Positions 8,830-16,821 are shown, counted from the first letter of the stretch. The stretch is DNA of 64,000 nucleotides from Cloacibacterium caeni (GCF_907163105.1 NZ_OU015321.1:868001-932000), one strand, 5' to 3'. Numbers and translations are program-made. Notes: generated by a model from the letters alone, not told the origin.

Positions 8830-9741
8830 TTAAAAAATTGAAATTCCCAGTTTGGTTGTGAGCAGTTCCAGAGCATACATTCCTGCTTCTGAATTTCCTT
8901 TTTCATTTAATCTTGGGCTCCAAGTTGCCACCGCAAATTTTCTGGGTAAAACGGCTACAATTGCACCGCCAATTCCACTTTTTCCAGGCAATCCTACTTT
9001 GTAAGCAAATTCTCCGGATTCATCATAAAAACCGCATGTTAACATTAATGCATTAAGTCTTTTTATCTGACTTTTATTTAAAATGGTTTTACCAGATTTG
9101 GTTTTTCCTTCGTTGGCCAAAAAATAAAAAGCATGAGCTAATTCTTCGCAAGTCATTTCTACAGAACACTGATGAAAATAAAAATCCAGAACGTCTTCTA
9201 CCTTGTTTTCGATATTTCCAAATGATTTCAAAAAATTACCAAGCGCAAAATTTCTGTAGCCTGTTTGCTTTTCAGAAAGGGCAACTTTTTGGTTAAACTG
9301 AATGTTTTTTTTGCCTGAAATTTCTCTGATAAATTCTAAAAAATCTTCTTTTGGATTTTTAAGATGAGACAGTAAAATGTCTGCAATAACTATTGCACCT
9401 GCATTTATAAAAGGATTTCTGGGAATTCCTTTTTCGTTTTCTAATTGCACCAAAGAATTAAATGCGTTACCAGAAGGTTCTACATTTACACGCTGCCAAA
9501 TTTTTTCGCCTAAAATAGAAAATGCCAAACACAGCGTGAAGACTTTTGAAACACTTTGTATAGAAATTTTTTCCTGAAAATCTCCTTTGCCAAATTCTGT
9601 TCCTTCATGTGTAGAAATGAAAATTCCAAACTTATCCGGACTGATATTTTTAAGTTCGGGTATAGAAGCCGATACTTCTCCTATTTTAGGAAATTCTTGG
9701 CTTTCTACATATATTTCTTCTATGGTTTTTTGGTAATTCAT
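8830..9741 (-). CDS. glsA: Glutaminase A
   Basis: Hydrolyses L-glutamine to glutamate and ammonia in the cytoplasm. The 303-residue length is typical of GlsA. The Ser63-x-x-Lys66 pair in IQSVSKVF is the beta-lactamase-like nucleophile motif of this family. Further family blocks are RNPFINAGAI, the GYRNFALGNFLKSFG region, and LPGKSGIGGAIVAVLP near the C-terminus. The ATG overlaps the stop of the upstream DUF922 gene by one base (TAATG) and the stop is 2 bases from the next start, so it sits inside a tight operon. The metabolic link to its neighbours is not obvious. Confidence 0.93.
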   Translation of the reverse strand: MNYQKTIEEIYVESQEFPKIGEVSASIPELKNISPDKFGIFISTHEGTEFGKGDFQEKISIQSVSKVFTLCLAFSILGEKIWQRVNVEPSGNAFNSLVQLENEKGIPRNPFINAGAIVIADILLSHLKNPKEDFLEFIREISGKKNIQFNQKVALSEKQTGYRNFALGNFLKSFGNIENKVEDVLDFYFHQCSVEMTCEELAHAFYFLANEGKTKSGKTILNKSQIKRLNALMLTCGFYDESGEFAYKVGLPGKSGIGGAIVAVLPRKFAVATWSPRLNEKGNSEAGMYALELLTTKLGISIF

Positions 9742-10277
9742 TAGTTTTTATAGCGTTCTAGTTTTTTGAGTTGAGCTTTAATTTCTGCATCTAGCTCATT
9801 TTGTTTTTCTGCATTGGTTCCTCGTTTGGTAATGTTATCATAATAGTTTTGATAATCGAGAAATTCGCCATACATTACCTGATAAATCAACTTAAATTTC
9901 AGTTGGTAATCTTTCTCCGTTTTTACATTTTCTAGAAATTCTTTTCTCAGTTTTCTAGCGTAAATTTCGGCAATATCAAAATGGCCTTGTTCGTGATTTA
10001 TATTGAGATTTTTGGTTTTAATAGGATGTTTCCAAGATTTGCTTGGGTCAAAAGTAGCATCTATTCTCACCTTCATTTTATTATTGGCTTTGTCTTTAAA
10101 AGCGGTGTAACTTAGTCCACAAGAAGAATAACTGACAATGGTGCTGTCACTTTTCATTTTGTTTTCTAGGGATTTAAAAAGGCTCCAATTAAGTTTTGTT
10201 CCCTCTTTCCAGACTAATTTTTGAGAAAAAACAGTTAAAAAACAAAATAATAAAATAAGGCTAAAAATCTTCTTCAT
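9741..10277 (-). CDS. DUF922 family secreted putative zinc protease
   Basis: A 178-residue protein with an N-terminal signal peptide (hydrophobic residues 4-18, cut probably near FSQ). The core contains HEQGH (His95-Glu96-Gln97-Gly98-His99) followed by Asp101 and Glu104, the HExxH-type motif used to describe DUF922 as a putative zinc metalloprotease. It should act in the periplasm or outside. The C-terminus (about 155-178) is charged and helical. It sits between a lipoprotein gene (1-base gap) and glsA (1-base overlap). Proteolytic activity is inferred from the motif only. Confidence 0.75.
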   Translation of the reverse strand: MKKIFSLILLFCFLTVFSQKLVWKEGTKLNWSLFKSLENKMKSDSTIVSYSSCGLSYTAFKDKANNKMKVRIDATFDPSKSWKHPIKTKNLNINHEQGHFDIAEIYARKLRKEFLENVKTEKDYQLKFKLIYQVMYGEFLDYQNYYDNITKRGTNAEKQNELDAEIKAQLKKLERYKN

Positions 10278-10278
10278 A

Positions 10279-10695
10279 CTATTCTACTACAATTGTTTTC
10301 TCAATCCAAATATTTTGATTGCTGCTGTCTTTTCCGTTCCAAAATTTGAAAGTGTAAATCCCTTTTTCTTCTGGTCTAAAGTTGAAACCATTTACTCCAA
10401 CTCTTGTTGCTTGAGTACAAGTTCCGTTAATGGTGTAAGAATAAGCCACCACATTTCTTTCTAAACCATTTCTGATGTAATCATATCCAAAAAAATCATC
10501 ACAAGCACTTGGATAAGTAGAATACGTTTTGATGGTTTGAATGGTGAAAACATCCATCGTATCTTGTGCAATTTTCACACTATCTATTTTGATAGATTCT
10601 ACATTTTGTATTTCGTCTTCGTCATTTCTATCACAAGAAACAGCGATAAATCCAGCTAATAAAGCGATTATGCTGAGGTTAAAAATTTTCTTCAT
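10279..10695 (-). CDS. Hypothetical lipoprotein
   Basis: A 138-residue protein with a lipoprotein signal: a hydrophobic stretch ending in AVSC at residue 21, followed by acidic residues. The mature part has a beta-rich look with the ending EEKGIYTFKFWNG, resembling small immunoglobulin-like envelope proteins. No named domain is recognised. It lies 12 bases downstream of rsmG and 1 base upstream of the DUF922 gene, so it is part of the same transcript. Confidence 0.7.
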   Translation of the reverse strand: MKKIFNLSIIALLAGFIAVSCDRNDEDEIQNVESIKIDSVKIAQDTMDVFTIQTIKTYSTYPSACDDFFGYDYIRNGLERNVVAYSYTINGTCTQATRVGVNGFNFRPEEKGIYTFKFWNGKDSSNQNIWIEKTIVVE

Positions 10696-10707
10696 TGATT
10701 TAAGTTT

Positions 10708-11343
10708 TTATGAATTAAAATTTCCTTTGGATAAATATACTACTTTTTTAGTGTCAAAAAACTCTTCTTCGAACTGGTCTTTCAGATTATAAATTTCACA
10801 TTTTATTCCAGCGAGTTCTTCTCCTAAATCACCACCTTTTAAGTATAAAACGCCGTTGTGTTTTGGGTTAAATTGTTCTTTTTCGAATTTTCCTTTCAAC
10901 CAACGCAAGAAAACAGGCATTTGTGTAACTGCTCTGCTCACTACAAAATGGAATTTGTCTTTTATTTTTTCGGCTCTTTCGTGATAGGCTTTTACATTTT
11001 TTAAGCCAAGACTTTCGGCAACTGCATTCACTACCGTAATTTTTTTGCCAATAGAATCTACCAAAGTAAATTCTACATTCGGAAACAAAATCGCCAAAGG
11101 AATTCCCGGGAAACCACCACCAGTTCCTATGTCTAGAACTTTGGTTCCATCTGCAAATTCCATAATTTTTGCAATTCCCAATGAATGGAGAACGTGTCTT
11201 TCGTAGAATTCATCAATATCTTTTCTCGAAATCACGTTAATTTTTTCGTTCCAGTCTTTATAGAGCGTTTCAAGTTGTTGGAACTGAGATTTTTGTTGGT
11301 CTGTTAAATTTGGGAAATATTTTAAAATAATTTCTGAAGACAT
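10708..11343 (-). CDS. rsmG: 16S rRNA (guanine527-N7)-methyltransferase RsmG
   Basis: Methylates N7 of G527 in 16S rRNA using S-adenosylmethionine. At 211 residues it has the usual length. The SAM-binding motif I is VLDIGTGGGFPGIPLA (residues 69-84), preceded by NVISRKDIDEFYERHVLHSL, and the later VVSRAVTQMPVFLRW is the family's motif IV-VI region. It is the first gene of the leftward row rsmG, lipoprotein, DUF922, glsA, AddB-like. It is divergent from the aminotransferase gene across a 94-base gap. Confidence 0.95.
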   Translation of the reverse strand: MSSEIILKYFPNLTDQQKSQFQQLETLYKDWNEKINVISRKDIDEFYERHVLHSLGIAKIMEFADGTKVLDIGTGGGFPGIPLAILFPNVEFTLVDSIGKKITVVNAVAESLGLKNVKAYHERAEKIKDKFHFVVSRAVTQMPVFLRWLKGKFEKEQFNPKHNGVLYLKGGDLGEELAGIKCEIYNLKDQFEEEFFDTKKVVYLSKGNFNS

Positions 11344-11414
11344 ATGCGTTCTAATATTTCAACAAAAATAAAGAATTTATCGCGGAAATCTTTCGGAATT
11401 TATACTTTAAAATT

Positions 11415-11422
11415 TATCTTTG
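11415..11422 (+). promoter_or_regulatory. -7 promoter box (TATCTTTG)
   Basis: A perfect TAnnTTTG box lies 15 bases before the chosen ATG at 11438. A TTTC, close to the TTTG -33 box, lies 20 bases further up (11391-11394). The box overlaps the in-frame TTG at 11420, which argues against that earlier start. Confidence 0.65.
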
Positions 11423-11437
11423 CTAAAAATCGTAAAA

Positions 11438-12637
11438 ATGAATAAACTGTCAGATAGATTAAACAGATTAAGTTATTCTCAAACTTTCGTAATGAGCAAT
11501 AAAGCCCGTGAAATGAAAGCTGCCGGAATAGATGTGATTTCTTTAACTCTTGGTGAACCAGATTTTGATGTTCCTGCGAATATCAAACAAGCTGCTTTTG
11601 ATGCTATTAATCAAAATTTCTCTCATTATTCGCCTGTTCCAGGATTTTTAGAATTGAGACAAGCGATTGCTAAAAAGCTGAAAAGAGATAATCATCTGGA
11701 TTATAAACCAACTCAAATATGTGTTTCAAACGGTGCAAAACAGTCTATTCTTAATGTTTTAGCAGCAGTAGTAAATGATGGTGACGAAGTTATTTTGCCA
11801 GCTCCTTATTGGGTTTCTTACGACGAAATGGTGAAAATGATGGGCGGAACTTCAGTTTTTATAGAAACGAATATTGATACAGAGTTTAAAATGACTGCTG
11901 AACAACTGGAAGCAGCAATTACTCCAAAAACCAAAGTAATTCTTTACAGTTCGCCTTGTAATCCTTCTGGAAGTTATTATACAAAAGATGAACTAGAAAA
12001 AATAGCCAACGTAGTGGCGAAATATCCTTATGTAACGATTATTTCTGATGAAATCTACGAATACATCAATTACGATGGAAAACACACTTCTATTGCAGAA
12101 TTCCCACAAGTTTATGAACAAACTGCAGTAATCAACGGTATGTCTAAAGCTTTTGCAATGACCGGTTGGAGAATTGGTTATAGCGCTTGTCCAGAATGGT
12201 TAGCCAAAGCTTGTGATAAAGTTCAAGGACAAATGACTTCTGGTGCGAATACAGTTGCGCAAAGAGCTTCGATTACAGGATTGGAAACAGATCCGAGTGA
12301 ATATCATTTTATGGTAGAAAGTTTTGAAAAACGAAGAAATTTGGTTTTTGAATTGATGAAAGATATTCCAGGATTTAAAGTTAATTTGCCAAAAGCAGCA
12401 TTCTACTTCTTCCCAGATATTTCTTATTACATCGGGAAAACGATTGACGGTTTTTTTATCAATAATTCTGATGATTTTGCGATGTTTTTATTAGAAAAAG
12501 CACATGTAGCTTGTGTAGGAGGCGTAAGTTTTGGTGATGCTAATTGTATCAGATTCTCTTATGCGGCTTCTGAAGAAGAATTAAAAGAAGCGATGAGTAG
12601 AATTAAAAAAGCTTTAACAGAAGCAGAAATTCATTAA
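11438..12637 (+). CDS. Pyridoxal-phosphate aminotransferase, class I (aspartate aminotransferase-like)
   Basis: A 399-residue fold-type I PLP enzyme that transfers amino groups between aspartate (or a similar amino acid) and 2-oxoglutarate. Lys237 in NGMSKAFAMTGWRIGY is the Schiff-base lysine. SSPCNPSG is the Asn-Pro cofactor motif, SDEIYEYINY holds the pyridine-contacting Asp and Tyr, and IRFSYA near the end carries the carboxylate-binding Arg. The subgroup Igamma aspartate aminotransferase is the best fit, but alanine or aromatic substrates cannot be excluded. The start at 11438 is preferred over a TTG at 11420 because a -7 box overlaps the latter. Confidence 0.9.
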   Translation: MNKLSDRLNRLSYSQTFVMSNKAREMKAAGIDVISLTLGEPDFDVPANIKQAAFDAINQNFSHYSPVPGFLELRQAIAKKLKRDNHLDYKPTQICVSNGAKQSILNVLAAVVNDGDEVILPAPYWVSYDEMVKMMGGTSVFIETNIDTEFKMTAEQLEAAITPKTKVILYSSPCNPSGSYYTKDELEKIANVVAKYPYVTIISDEIYEYINYDGKHTSIAEFPQVYEQTAVINGMSKAFAMTGWRIGYSACPEWLAKACDKVQGQMTSGANTVAQRASITGLETDPSEYHFMVESFEKRRNLVFELMKDIPGFKVNLPKAAFYFFPDISYYIGKTIDGFFINNSDDFAMFLLEKAHVACVGGVSFGDANCIRFSYAASEEELKEAMSRIKKALTEAEIH

Positions 12638-12658
12638 CAAATTTTTAAAAATATCCTT

Positions 12659-12691
12659 AAAATCTTCAGTCAAAAGCTGAAGATTTTTTGC
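12659..12691 (+). terminator. Intrinsic terminator
   Basis: An 11-bp stem (12659-12669 with 12677-12687) and a 7-base loop are followed by T residues, after the aminotransferase gene. Confidence 0.9.
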
Positions 12692-12750
12692 TTTTTAGGA
12701 GTCATAGAAAAAAATTATCGGTTTCTCATTTTAAAAATTTTAAAATTGAT

Positions 12751-12758
12751 TAATTTTG
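12751..12758 (+). promoter_or_regulatory. -7 promoter box (TAATTTTG)
   Basis: A perfect TAnnTTTG box. The transcript should start near 12765, which rules out translation from the TTG at 12756 and supports the ATG at 12795. No -33 TTTG is evident. Confidence 0.65.
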
Positions 12759-12794
12759 CAAACTGAAAATATAATAGTAAAAAACAACAAAAAA

Positions 12795-13427
12795 ATGGCA
12801 TTAGTAGGAAGAAAATTTCCAAATGTAACGGTAGACGCAATCTCTAAATCAGGAGAAAATTTAAGAATTAACGTTTTAGAAGAAGCAGTAAAAAATCAAT
12901 CAAAAGTTTTATTATTTTGGTATCCAAAAGACTTTACTTTTGTTTGTCCAACAGAATTACACGCTTTTCAAGCTGCTTTAGAAGAATTTAAAAACAGAAA
13001 CACTATGGTTATTGGTGCTTCTTGTGACACAAACGAGGTACACTTCGCATGGTTATCTACTCCAAAAAATATGGGTGGAATCGAAGGAGTGACTTATCCA
13101 CTTTTAGCTGATACACACAGGCAATTGGCTAATATTTTAGGAATTGTAGACCAAGATTTCGAATATGATGAAGAAGGAAACGAAACTTTTTCTGGGTCTA
13201 ACGTAACGTACAGAGCAACTTATTTAATTGATGAAGAAGGAAAGGTTTTCCACGAAAGCGTAAATGATATGCCTCTTGGAAGAAACGTAGCTGAATATTT
13301 AAGATTAATTGATGCTTATACTCACGTTCAAAAATACGGAGAAGTTTGTCCAGCAAACTGGCAAGAAGGTAAAGCAGCAATGAATGCTACTAGAACTGCA
13401 ACTGCAGAATATCTTAGCCAAAACTAA
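12795..13427 (+). CDS. 2-Cys peroxiredoxin, AhpC/TSA family
   Basis: A 210-residue thiol peroxidase that reduces hydrogen peroxide and organic hydroperoxides in the cytoplasm. The peroxidatic Cys51 sits in DFTFVCPTE and the resolving Cys185 in GEVCPANW, the pattern of typical dimeric 2-Cys AhpC/Prx enzymes. The C-terminal tail after CPANW (EGKAAMN..) is also typical. No AhpF-like reductase is adjacent, so reduction may depend on thioredoxin; this is inference. The gene has its own promoter and terminator, as expected for a highly expressed stress protein. No OxyR-type palindrome was recognised. Confidence 0.92.
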   Translation: MALVGRKFPNVTVDAISKSGENLRINVLEEAVKNQSKVLLFWYPKDFTFVCPTELHAFQAALEEFKNRNTMVIGASCDTNEVHFAWLSTPKNMGGIEGVTYPLLADTHRQLANILGIVDQDFEYDEEGNETFSGSNVTYRATYLIDEEGKVFHESVNDMPLGRNVAEYLRLIDAYTHVQKYGEVCPANWQEGKAAMNATRTATAEYLSQN

Positions 13428-13450
13428 AATATTAAAATACAATTAATACC

Positions 13451-13480
13451 AAAGCAGAACATTTTGTTCTGCTTTTTTTG
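13451..13480 (+). terminator. Intrinsic terminator
   Basis: An 11-bp stem (13451-13461 with 13465-13475) and a 3-base T loop are followed by a T run, after the peroxiredoxin gene. Confidence 0.9.
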
Positions 13481-13499
13481 TAAATTTACTTGTTCAAAA

Positions 13500-13979
13500 A
13501 TGTATGAAATGACTAAAAATGTAAGGTTGCTTTCTCCTCAAAAAACTATAGCGCTTATTGCTCATGACCATAAAAAAGATGAATTACTTGAATGGGTAAA
13601 AAAACACAGTGAAGTGATTCAACAACATCAATTAATTGCTACAGGAACCACGGGAAAATTGATAGAAAATGAATTGGGAGTTCCTGTTCACAGAGTAATG
13701 AGTGGGCCACTTGGTGGAGATCAACAACTCGGTGCAATGATTGCCGAAGGAAAAATAGATATCGTTATTTTCTTTTGGGATCCTATGGAAGCACAACCTC
13801 ATGATCCAGATGTGAAGGCTTTTTTAAGAATCTGTGCGGTTTGGAATATTATCGTAGCTTGTGATGCTTCTACCGCAGATTTTATTCTGACTTCGCCTTT
13901 TATGCACACAGAATATGCAGTAGAAACTCCCGACTATAAAGTGTATTTAAATAGAAATATAGAAAAAGGAATTTCATAA
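13500..13979 (+). CDS. mgsA: Methylglyoxal synthase
   Basis: Converts dihydroxyacetone phosphate to methylglyoxal and phosphate, a bypass of lower glycolysis. With the start at 13500 the protein has 159 residues (E. coli MgsA has 152). Active-site residues align with E. coli: His22/Asp23 in AHDHKK, Asp74 in GGDQQ, and His101 and Asp104 in PHDPDVK. The phosphate-binding ATGTTG loop is at about 47-52. An ATG at 13509 is an alternative start; a TTG-led extension to 13464 would begin inside the preceding terminator and is unlikely. It is monocistronic between hairpins. Confidence 0.95.
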   Translation: MYEMTKNVRLLSPQKTIALIAHDHKKDELLEWVKKHSEVIQQHQLIATGTTGKLIENELGVPVHRVMSGPLGGDQQLGAMIAEGKIDIVIFFWDPMEAQPHDPDVKAFLRICAVWNIIVACDASTADFILTSPFMHTEYAVETPDYKVYLNRNIEKGIS

Positions 13980-13982
13980 AAA

Positions 13983-14000
13983 AGCCCGAAAATTCGGGCT
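13983..14000. terminator. Short GC-rich terminator hairpin between convergent genes
   Basis: AGCCCGAA (13983-13990) pairs with TTCGGGCT (13993-14000). The A run just before it gives a T run on the minus strand, so it best serves the leftward lipoprotein gene at 14028-14399, and it may also stop mgsA transcripts. Confidence 0.75.
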
Positions 14001-14027
14001 CTCATTATCAATATTTAATCTCTGTTT

Positions 14028-14399
14028 TTATCGGTGATTCTTTTTGTGCTTGATTTTTCTTTTTTTGCCGTGTTCATCATAGTAATAACGATCATTTTTT
14101 TGTTGACCAGGCGCGAAAACTTTAGCCGACTTGGTTCCATAGACTTTTTTCATTTGTCCAGGAGGTGAATTTTGAGGTCTGTCATCTACGATGATTACCG
14201 TAGAAGAACCGCTTCTAATTAAAACACCATTTCGGTAAACATTACCATTAGGTGCTCTATAAATTTCGCCTTGTCTGTAAATTCTACCATCTGGAGCTCT
14301 ATAAACTCTTCCATTATCTCCGTAAACATTACTAGAACCACAAGAAACTACAGTAATCGTGAGTGCTAAAGCGCCGAATATTTTAAATATATTTTTCAT
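14028..14399 (-). CDS. Lipoprotein with GxxYR repeats
   Basis: A 123-residue protein with a lipoprotein signal (VVSCGSS, Cys at about residue 20). The mature N-terminal half is built from short repeats of the form G-[RNE]-[VI]-Y-R with intervening APDG or APNG, four copies between about residues 28 and 60. Such YR-rich repeats look like short beta-hairpin units. The C-terminus is strongly basic (KKRKIKHKKNHR), which could bind acidic surface polymers; that is inference. Similar small proteins are widespread in Chryseobacterium-type genomes without assigned function. It stands alone between two other genes. Confidence 0.7.
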   Translation of the reverse strand: MKNIFKIFGALALTITVVSCGSSNVYGDNGRVYRAPDGRIYRQGEIYRAPNGNVYRNGVLIRSGSSTVIIVDDRPQNSPPGQMKKVYGTKSAKVFAPGQQKNDRYYYDEHGKKRKIKHKKNHR

Positions 14400-14482
14400 T
14401 TCTTTAAGATTTTGGGGGTTGATACTTTCTTTAAAACAAAAGCTTTGCCAAAATCTTATTTCTTATGAAAACTTTAACGTTT

Positions 14483-14974
14483 TTAGAATTTATGAGTTCT
14501 TCTTTCTAAAAGAATAATATCTCTCCAAACACTGTTCATTTCAGCGATTTTTTCTCTTCTTCCAATGATTCTGAAGCCTAATTTTTCATGAATTTTTATA
14601 CTCGCTACATTTTCTGGGAAAATACCTGATTGTAAAGTCCAGAATTCATGTTCTTCGGTTTCTTCTATTAATTTATGGAGCATCATTTCGCCAAATCCTT
14701 TTCCATGAACTGAATTATCTAGATAAATGCTGACTTCGGCAACACCTTTGAAGCATGCTCTTGCAGAAACCGGTTGAATAGCAGCCCAACCTTGCACTAC
14801 TCCATTTTCGTTTACCAAAACCAATCTACAAACTTTGAAATATTTATTGTCCCAAGTTTCCCAACTTGGAACATCTTTGTCAAAAGTAGCATTGCCGCCT
14901 TCGATTCCTTGTTTTAAAATTTCTAAAACTCTCGTTCCATCTTCTGGAAGCATTTCACGGATTTGGTAGTTCAT
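14483..14974 (-). CDS. GNAT family N-acetyltransferase (phosphinothricin acetyltransferase-like)
   Basis: A 163-residue single-domain GNAT enzyme that should transfer acetyl from acetyl-CoA to an amino group. IREMLPEDGTRVLEILKQGIEGGNATFD and the WAAIQPVSARACFKGVAEVSIYLD strands are characteristic of the PAT/YncA subgroup (methionine sulfoximine, sulfone or phosphinothricin N-acetylation). VHGKGFGEMML is the pyrophosphate-binding motif A (consensus Q/RxxGxG/A), here with G-K-G-F-G. The substrate in this organism is unknown. It faces away from the accessory segment to its right. Confidence 0.85.
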   Translation of the reverse strand: MNYQIREMLPEDGTRVLEILKQGIEGGNATFDKDVPSWETWDNKYFKVCRLVLVNENGVVQGWAAIQPVSARACFKGVAEVSIYLDNSVHGKGFGEMMLHKLIEETEEHEFWTLQSGIFPENVASIKIHEKLGFRIIGRREKIAEMNSVWRDIILLERRTHKF

Positions 14975-15092
14975 GTAAATTTATAAAACTGATTATTTGT
15001 GGTTATAGATTTGGTAAATTATAAAAGTCTAAATTTATGAAAAGTTAAATTATGCCATATTTTTGAATAACATCTTAAAAACAGACACAGAA

Positions 15093-15122
15093 ATGGCATA
15101 AAATTATTAAATTTTATGCCAT
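15093..15122. repeat. Perfect 12-bp inverted repeat
   Basis: ATGGCATAAAAT (15093-15104) and its exact complement (15111-15122) are separated by 6 bases. No T run follows, so it is more likely a protein-binding or recombination site than a terminator. Confidence 0.7.
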
Positions 15123-15143
15123 GAAGTCTTATATACAGAAATG

Positions 15144-15167
15144 GCACAATTTTTGAAGTAATTGTGC
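15144..15167. repeat. 8-bp inverted repeat GCACAATT/AATTGTGC
   Basis: Arms at 15144-15151 and 15160-15167. It begins with the same CAGAAATGGCA context (15136-15146) as the neighbouring larger palindrome (15088-15098). Confidence 0.55.
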
Positions 15168-15421
15168 TTAATTCTGAATTTGTATTTGAGGCTTGCTATC
15201 TCAAATTAAAAATCAAATTAGTTTATTGATATTTTCCCCTAATATCAGATTGCAAAAGTACATATTATTTATGTTAAAAAAAAGTTAAAAAATGTTAAAA
15301 TTTTAAATAGCAAAAAATTAAATATTCTAATTATAGTGAGTTAATTTTACTCAAAAATATGTATAACAATATACATGCCAATTTTTTATAATTTTTTTTT
15401 ATAATTTTTAAATAAGTAAAT

Positions 15422-16348
15422 ATGCAATATTTAAATATAGCTACACATTATGGTCTAGGAAAAGACCAAAGAGAATTAGATTTCGTAGATGTAAATCTAA
15501 AAAATGATAATCTTCTATTTATAGACCCAAGATTAATTGAAATTTCAAATGCTCCACTTTCAAAAAAGATGCAAAAGAATATTGAAATGTTTTGGGCAGA
15601 ATTGATTAAACTTGTAAGGGCAAAAGATACAAAAGGCATAACAAGAATTTTATCTGGAATGAAAGAACCTAATGAAACTAAATTGGGTTATTCATCAAAT
15701 AGAATAAAAGGTAATTCAATTTCAAAAAAACTTAAACCAAAACTTATTGATGCAATTAAAAATAACAAAGCTGTTCAATCAGGAATCTTAAGTCATTTTG
15801 CAGATATTGAATTGTTTATTGAGGATATAAGCTCAGATAGAATTTCAGATATTACTACAAAGATAATTAAAAGTAATTTGATTGAATTTACTCAAGAACA
15901 ATGCAAAATACATAATATTCCTATGAGTAATTTTCATCAAAAAGATATTTTTAACCGTGAAAATCTGTCGTGGGAAAATAAGGATGTTTTATTACCATAT
16001 TATTTAGGAGTTCCAATAATTTTTGTACCTAAAGAAATTGTTAGACTTGAGTTTATGGCAAATAGTAATATTAATTGTTTCTATAGGTTTGCCATTAGAA
16101 ATTTTTTGATTTACGATAAAGATTTAATTGTTGATATTACACCTACAGGAAAAGATGGAGAATTACAATTAAAAGATATTAAGAGTAAATATCCATGTTC
16201 AAAAGAATCTCTATCAAACTGGATTCTTAAATATGGTAAATTATTAGTTGATTATAAATCTGAAATTTTGAATGGAAAAATTAGGCCATTATCAGATTTT
16301 GAGATTATGCAAATCGTTTATCAGAATTATAATGAAGATGTAGCATAG
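15422..16348 (+). CDS. Unrecognised protein, possible accessory/defence gene
   Basis: A 308-residue soluble protein with no signal peptide or membrane segment. I cannot assign it to a named family. Visible features are LFIDPRLIE (residues 32-40), a conserved-looking acidic block EDISSDRISD (134-143) followed by a helix, and VDITPTGKDGELQLKD near residues 237-252. The spaced Asp/Glu residues could form a metal site. Upstream DNA is extremely AT-rich and lacks a clear promoter. The gene ended at a terminator shared with uvrA before an IS element split them. The island-like setting suggests transfer. A defence or phage-related role is inference from context only. Confidence 0.6.
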   Translation: MQYLNIATHYGLGKDQRELDFVDVNLKNDNLLFIDPRLIEISNAPLSKKMQKNIEMFWAELIKLVRAKDTKGITRILSGMKEPNETKLGYSSNRIKGNSISKKLKPKLIDAIKNNKAVQSGILSHFADIELFIEDISSDRISDITTKIIKSNLIEFTQEQCKIHNIPMSNFHQKDIFNRENLSWENKDVLLPYYLGVPIIFVPKEIVRLEFMANSNINCFYRFAIRNFLIYDKDLIVDITPTGKDGELQLKDIKSKYPCSKESLSNWILKYGKLLVDYKSEILNGKIRPLSDFEIMQIVYQNYNEDVA

Positions 16349-16357
16349 ATAAAAAAA

Positions 16358-16390
16358 GGGCAAGAATTATTCTTGCTCTTTTATTTTTAT
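16358..16390. terminator. Bidirectional terminator, originally shared with uvrA
   Basis: A 9-bp stem (16358-16366 with 16370-16378, one G-T pair) has a 3-base loop, T-rich sequence on the right and an A run on the left. It ends the 15422 gene. On the minus strand it lay 7-8 bases beyond the uvrA stop before the IS inserted. Confidence 0.8.
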
Positions 16391-16431
16391 TTGACCCGTC
16401 CTAAAATAAGTTTACACCCAATAGACTTATT

Positions 16432-16821
16432 ATGGAAAATCGAGAGAAGACAGTAGAAAAGCGTACACAACAAGATTACACAATGGCTTTTAAATTAGGT
16501 ATTGTAAGCCGTGTAGAAAAGGGCGAATTCACTTACAAACAGGCACAACAACATTACGGTATCCAAGGTAGAAGCACCGTTTTGGTTTGGCTCAGAAAAT
16601 ATGGTAATTTAGATTGGAGCAAACCCACCATTCATACCATGTTACAATCCAAAGAAACACCCGCCGAAAAGATTAAAAGATTAGAGAAAGAATTAGCTGA
16701 TGAGAAACTGAAAACCAAAGTTCTCAATATGATGATTGATATCTCCGACAAGCAATACGGCACACAGATCCGAAAAAAGTTTACGCCCAAACAGTCAGAC
16801 AACTCCAAGAAAAAGGATTGA
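16432..16821 (+). CDS. IS3-family transposase OrfA (helix-turn-helix)
   Basis: A 129-residue DNA-binding subunit of the IS. An N-terminal helix-turn-helix (about 18-60, KLGIVSRVEKGEFTYKQAQQHYGI.., VLVWLRKYG) should recognise the IS ends. A C-terminal leucine-zipper-like helix (about 78-105, EKIKRLEKELADEKLK) mediates oligomers in this family. The frame contains the slippery heptamer A AAA AAG at 16773-16779, from which a -1 shift gives the OrfAB transposase. Ribosomes that do not shift end at the TGA overlapping the orfB TTG. Confidence 0.92.
   Translation: MENREKTVEKRTQQDYTMAFKLGIVSRVEKGEFTYKQAQQHYGIQGRSTVLVWLRKYGNLDWSKPTIHTMLQSKETPAEKIKRLEKELADEKLKTKVLNMMIDISDKQYGTQIRKKFTPKQSDNSKKKD
16773..16779 (+). 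promoter_or_regulatory. Programmed -1 frameshift site A-AAA-AAG
   Basis: The heptamer is positioned so that AAA and AAG are zero-frame codons of orfA. After a -1 slip the frame stays open through 16818 into orfB (GTT TAC GCC CAA..), giving a continuous OrfAB fusion, as in other IS3-family elements. Confidence 0.85.

Larger units (their letters stand above)
14975..15421. other. AT-rich intergenic segment with palindromes
   Basis: This 447-base spacer between the GNAT gene and the orphan gene at 15422 is far more AT-rich than its surroundings, especially from 15261 to 15421. No open frame is convincing. It holds the word ATGGCA near both inverted repeats and TATGCCATA at 15051-15059. One -7-like box lies on the minus strand (15253-15260). 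It marks the left edge of an accessory region. Confidence 0.6.

Noticed and set aside
15253-15260. Minus-strand TACTTTTG box as promoter of the GNAT gene
   Set aside because: It fits the -7 consensus, but it is about 280 bases from the GNAT start with two palindromes in between and no -33 box; such boxes are frequent by chance in AT-rich DNA.
15422-16348. Toxin-antitoxin or restriction-modification pair
   Set aside because: The gene is single, with no small partner gene on either side and no methyltransferase nearby.
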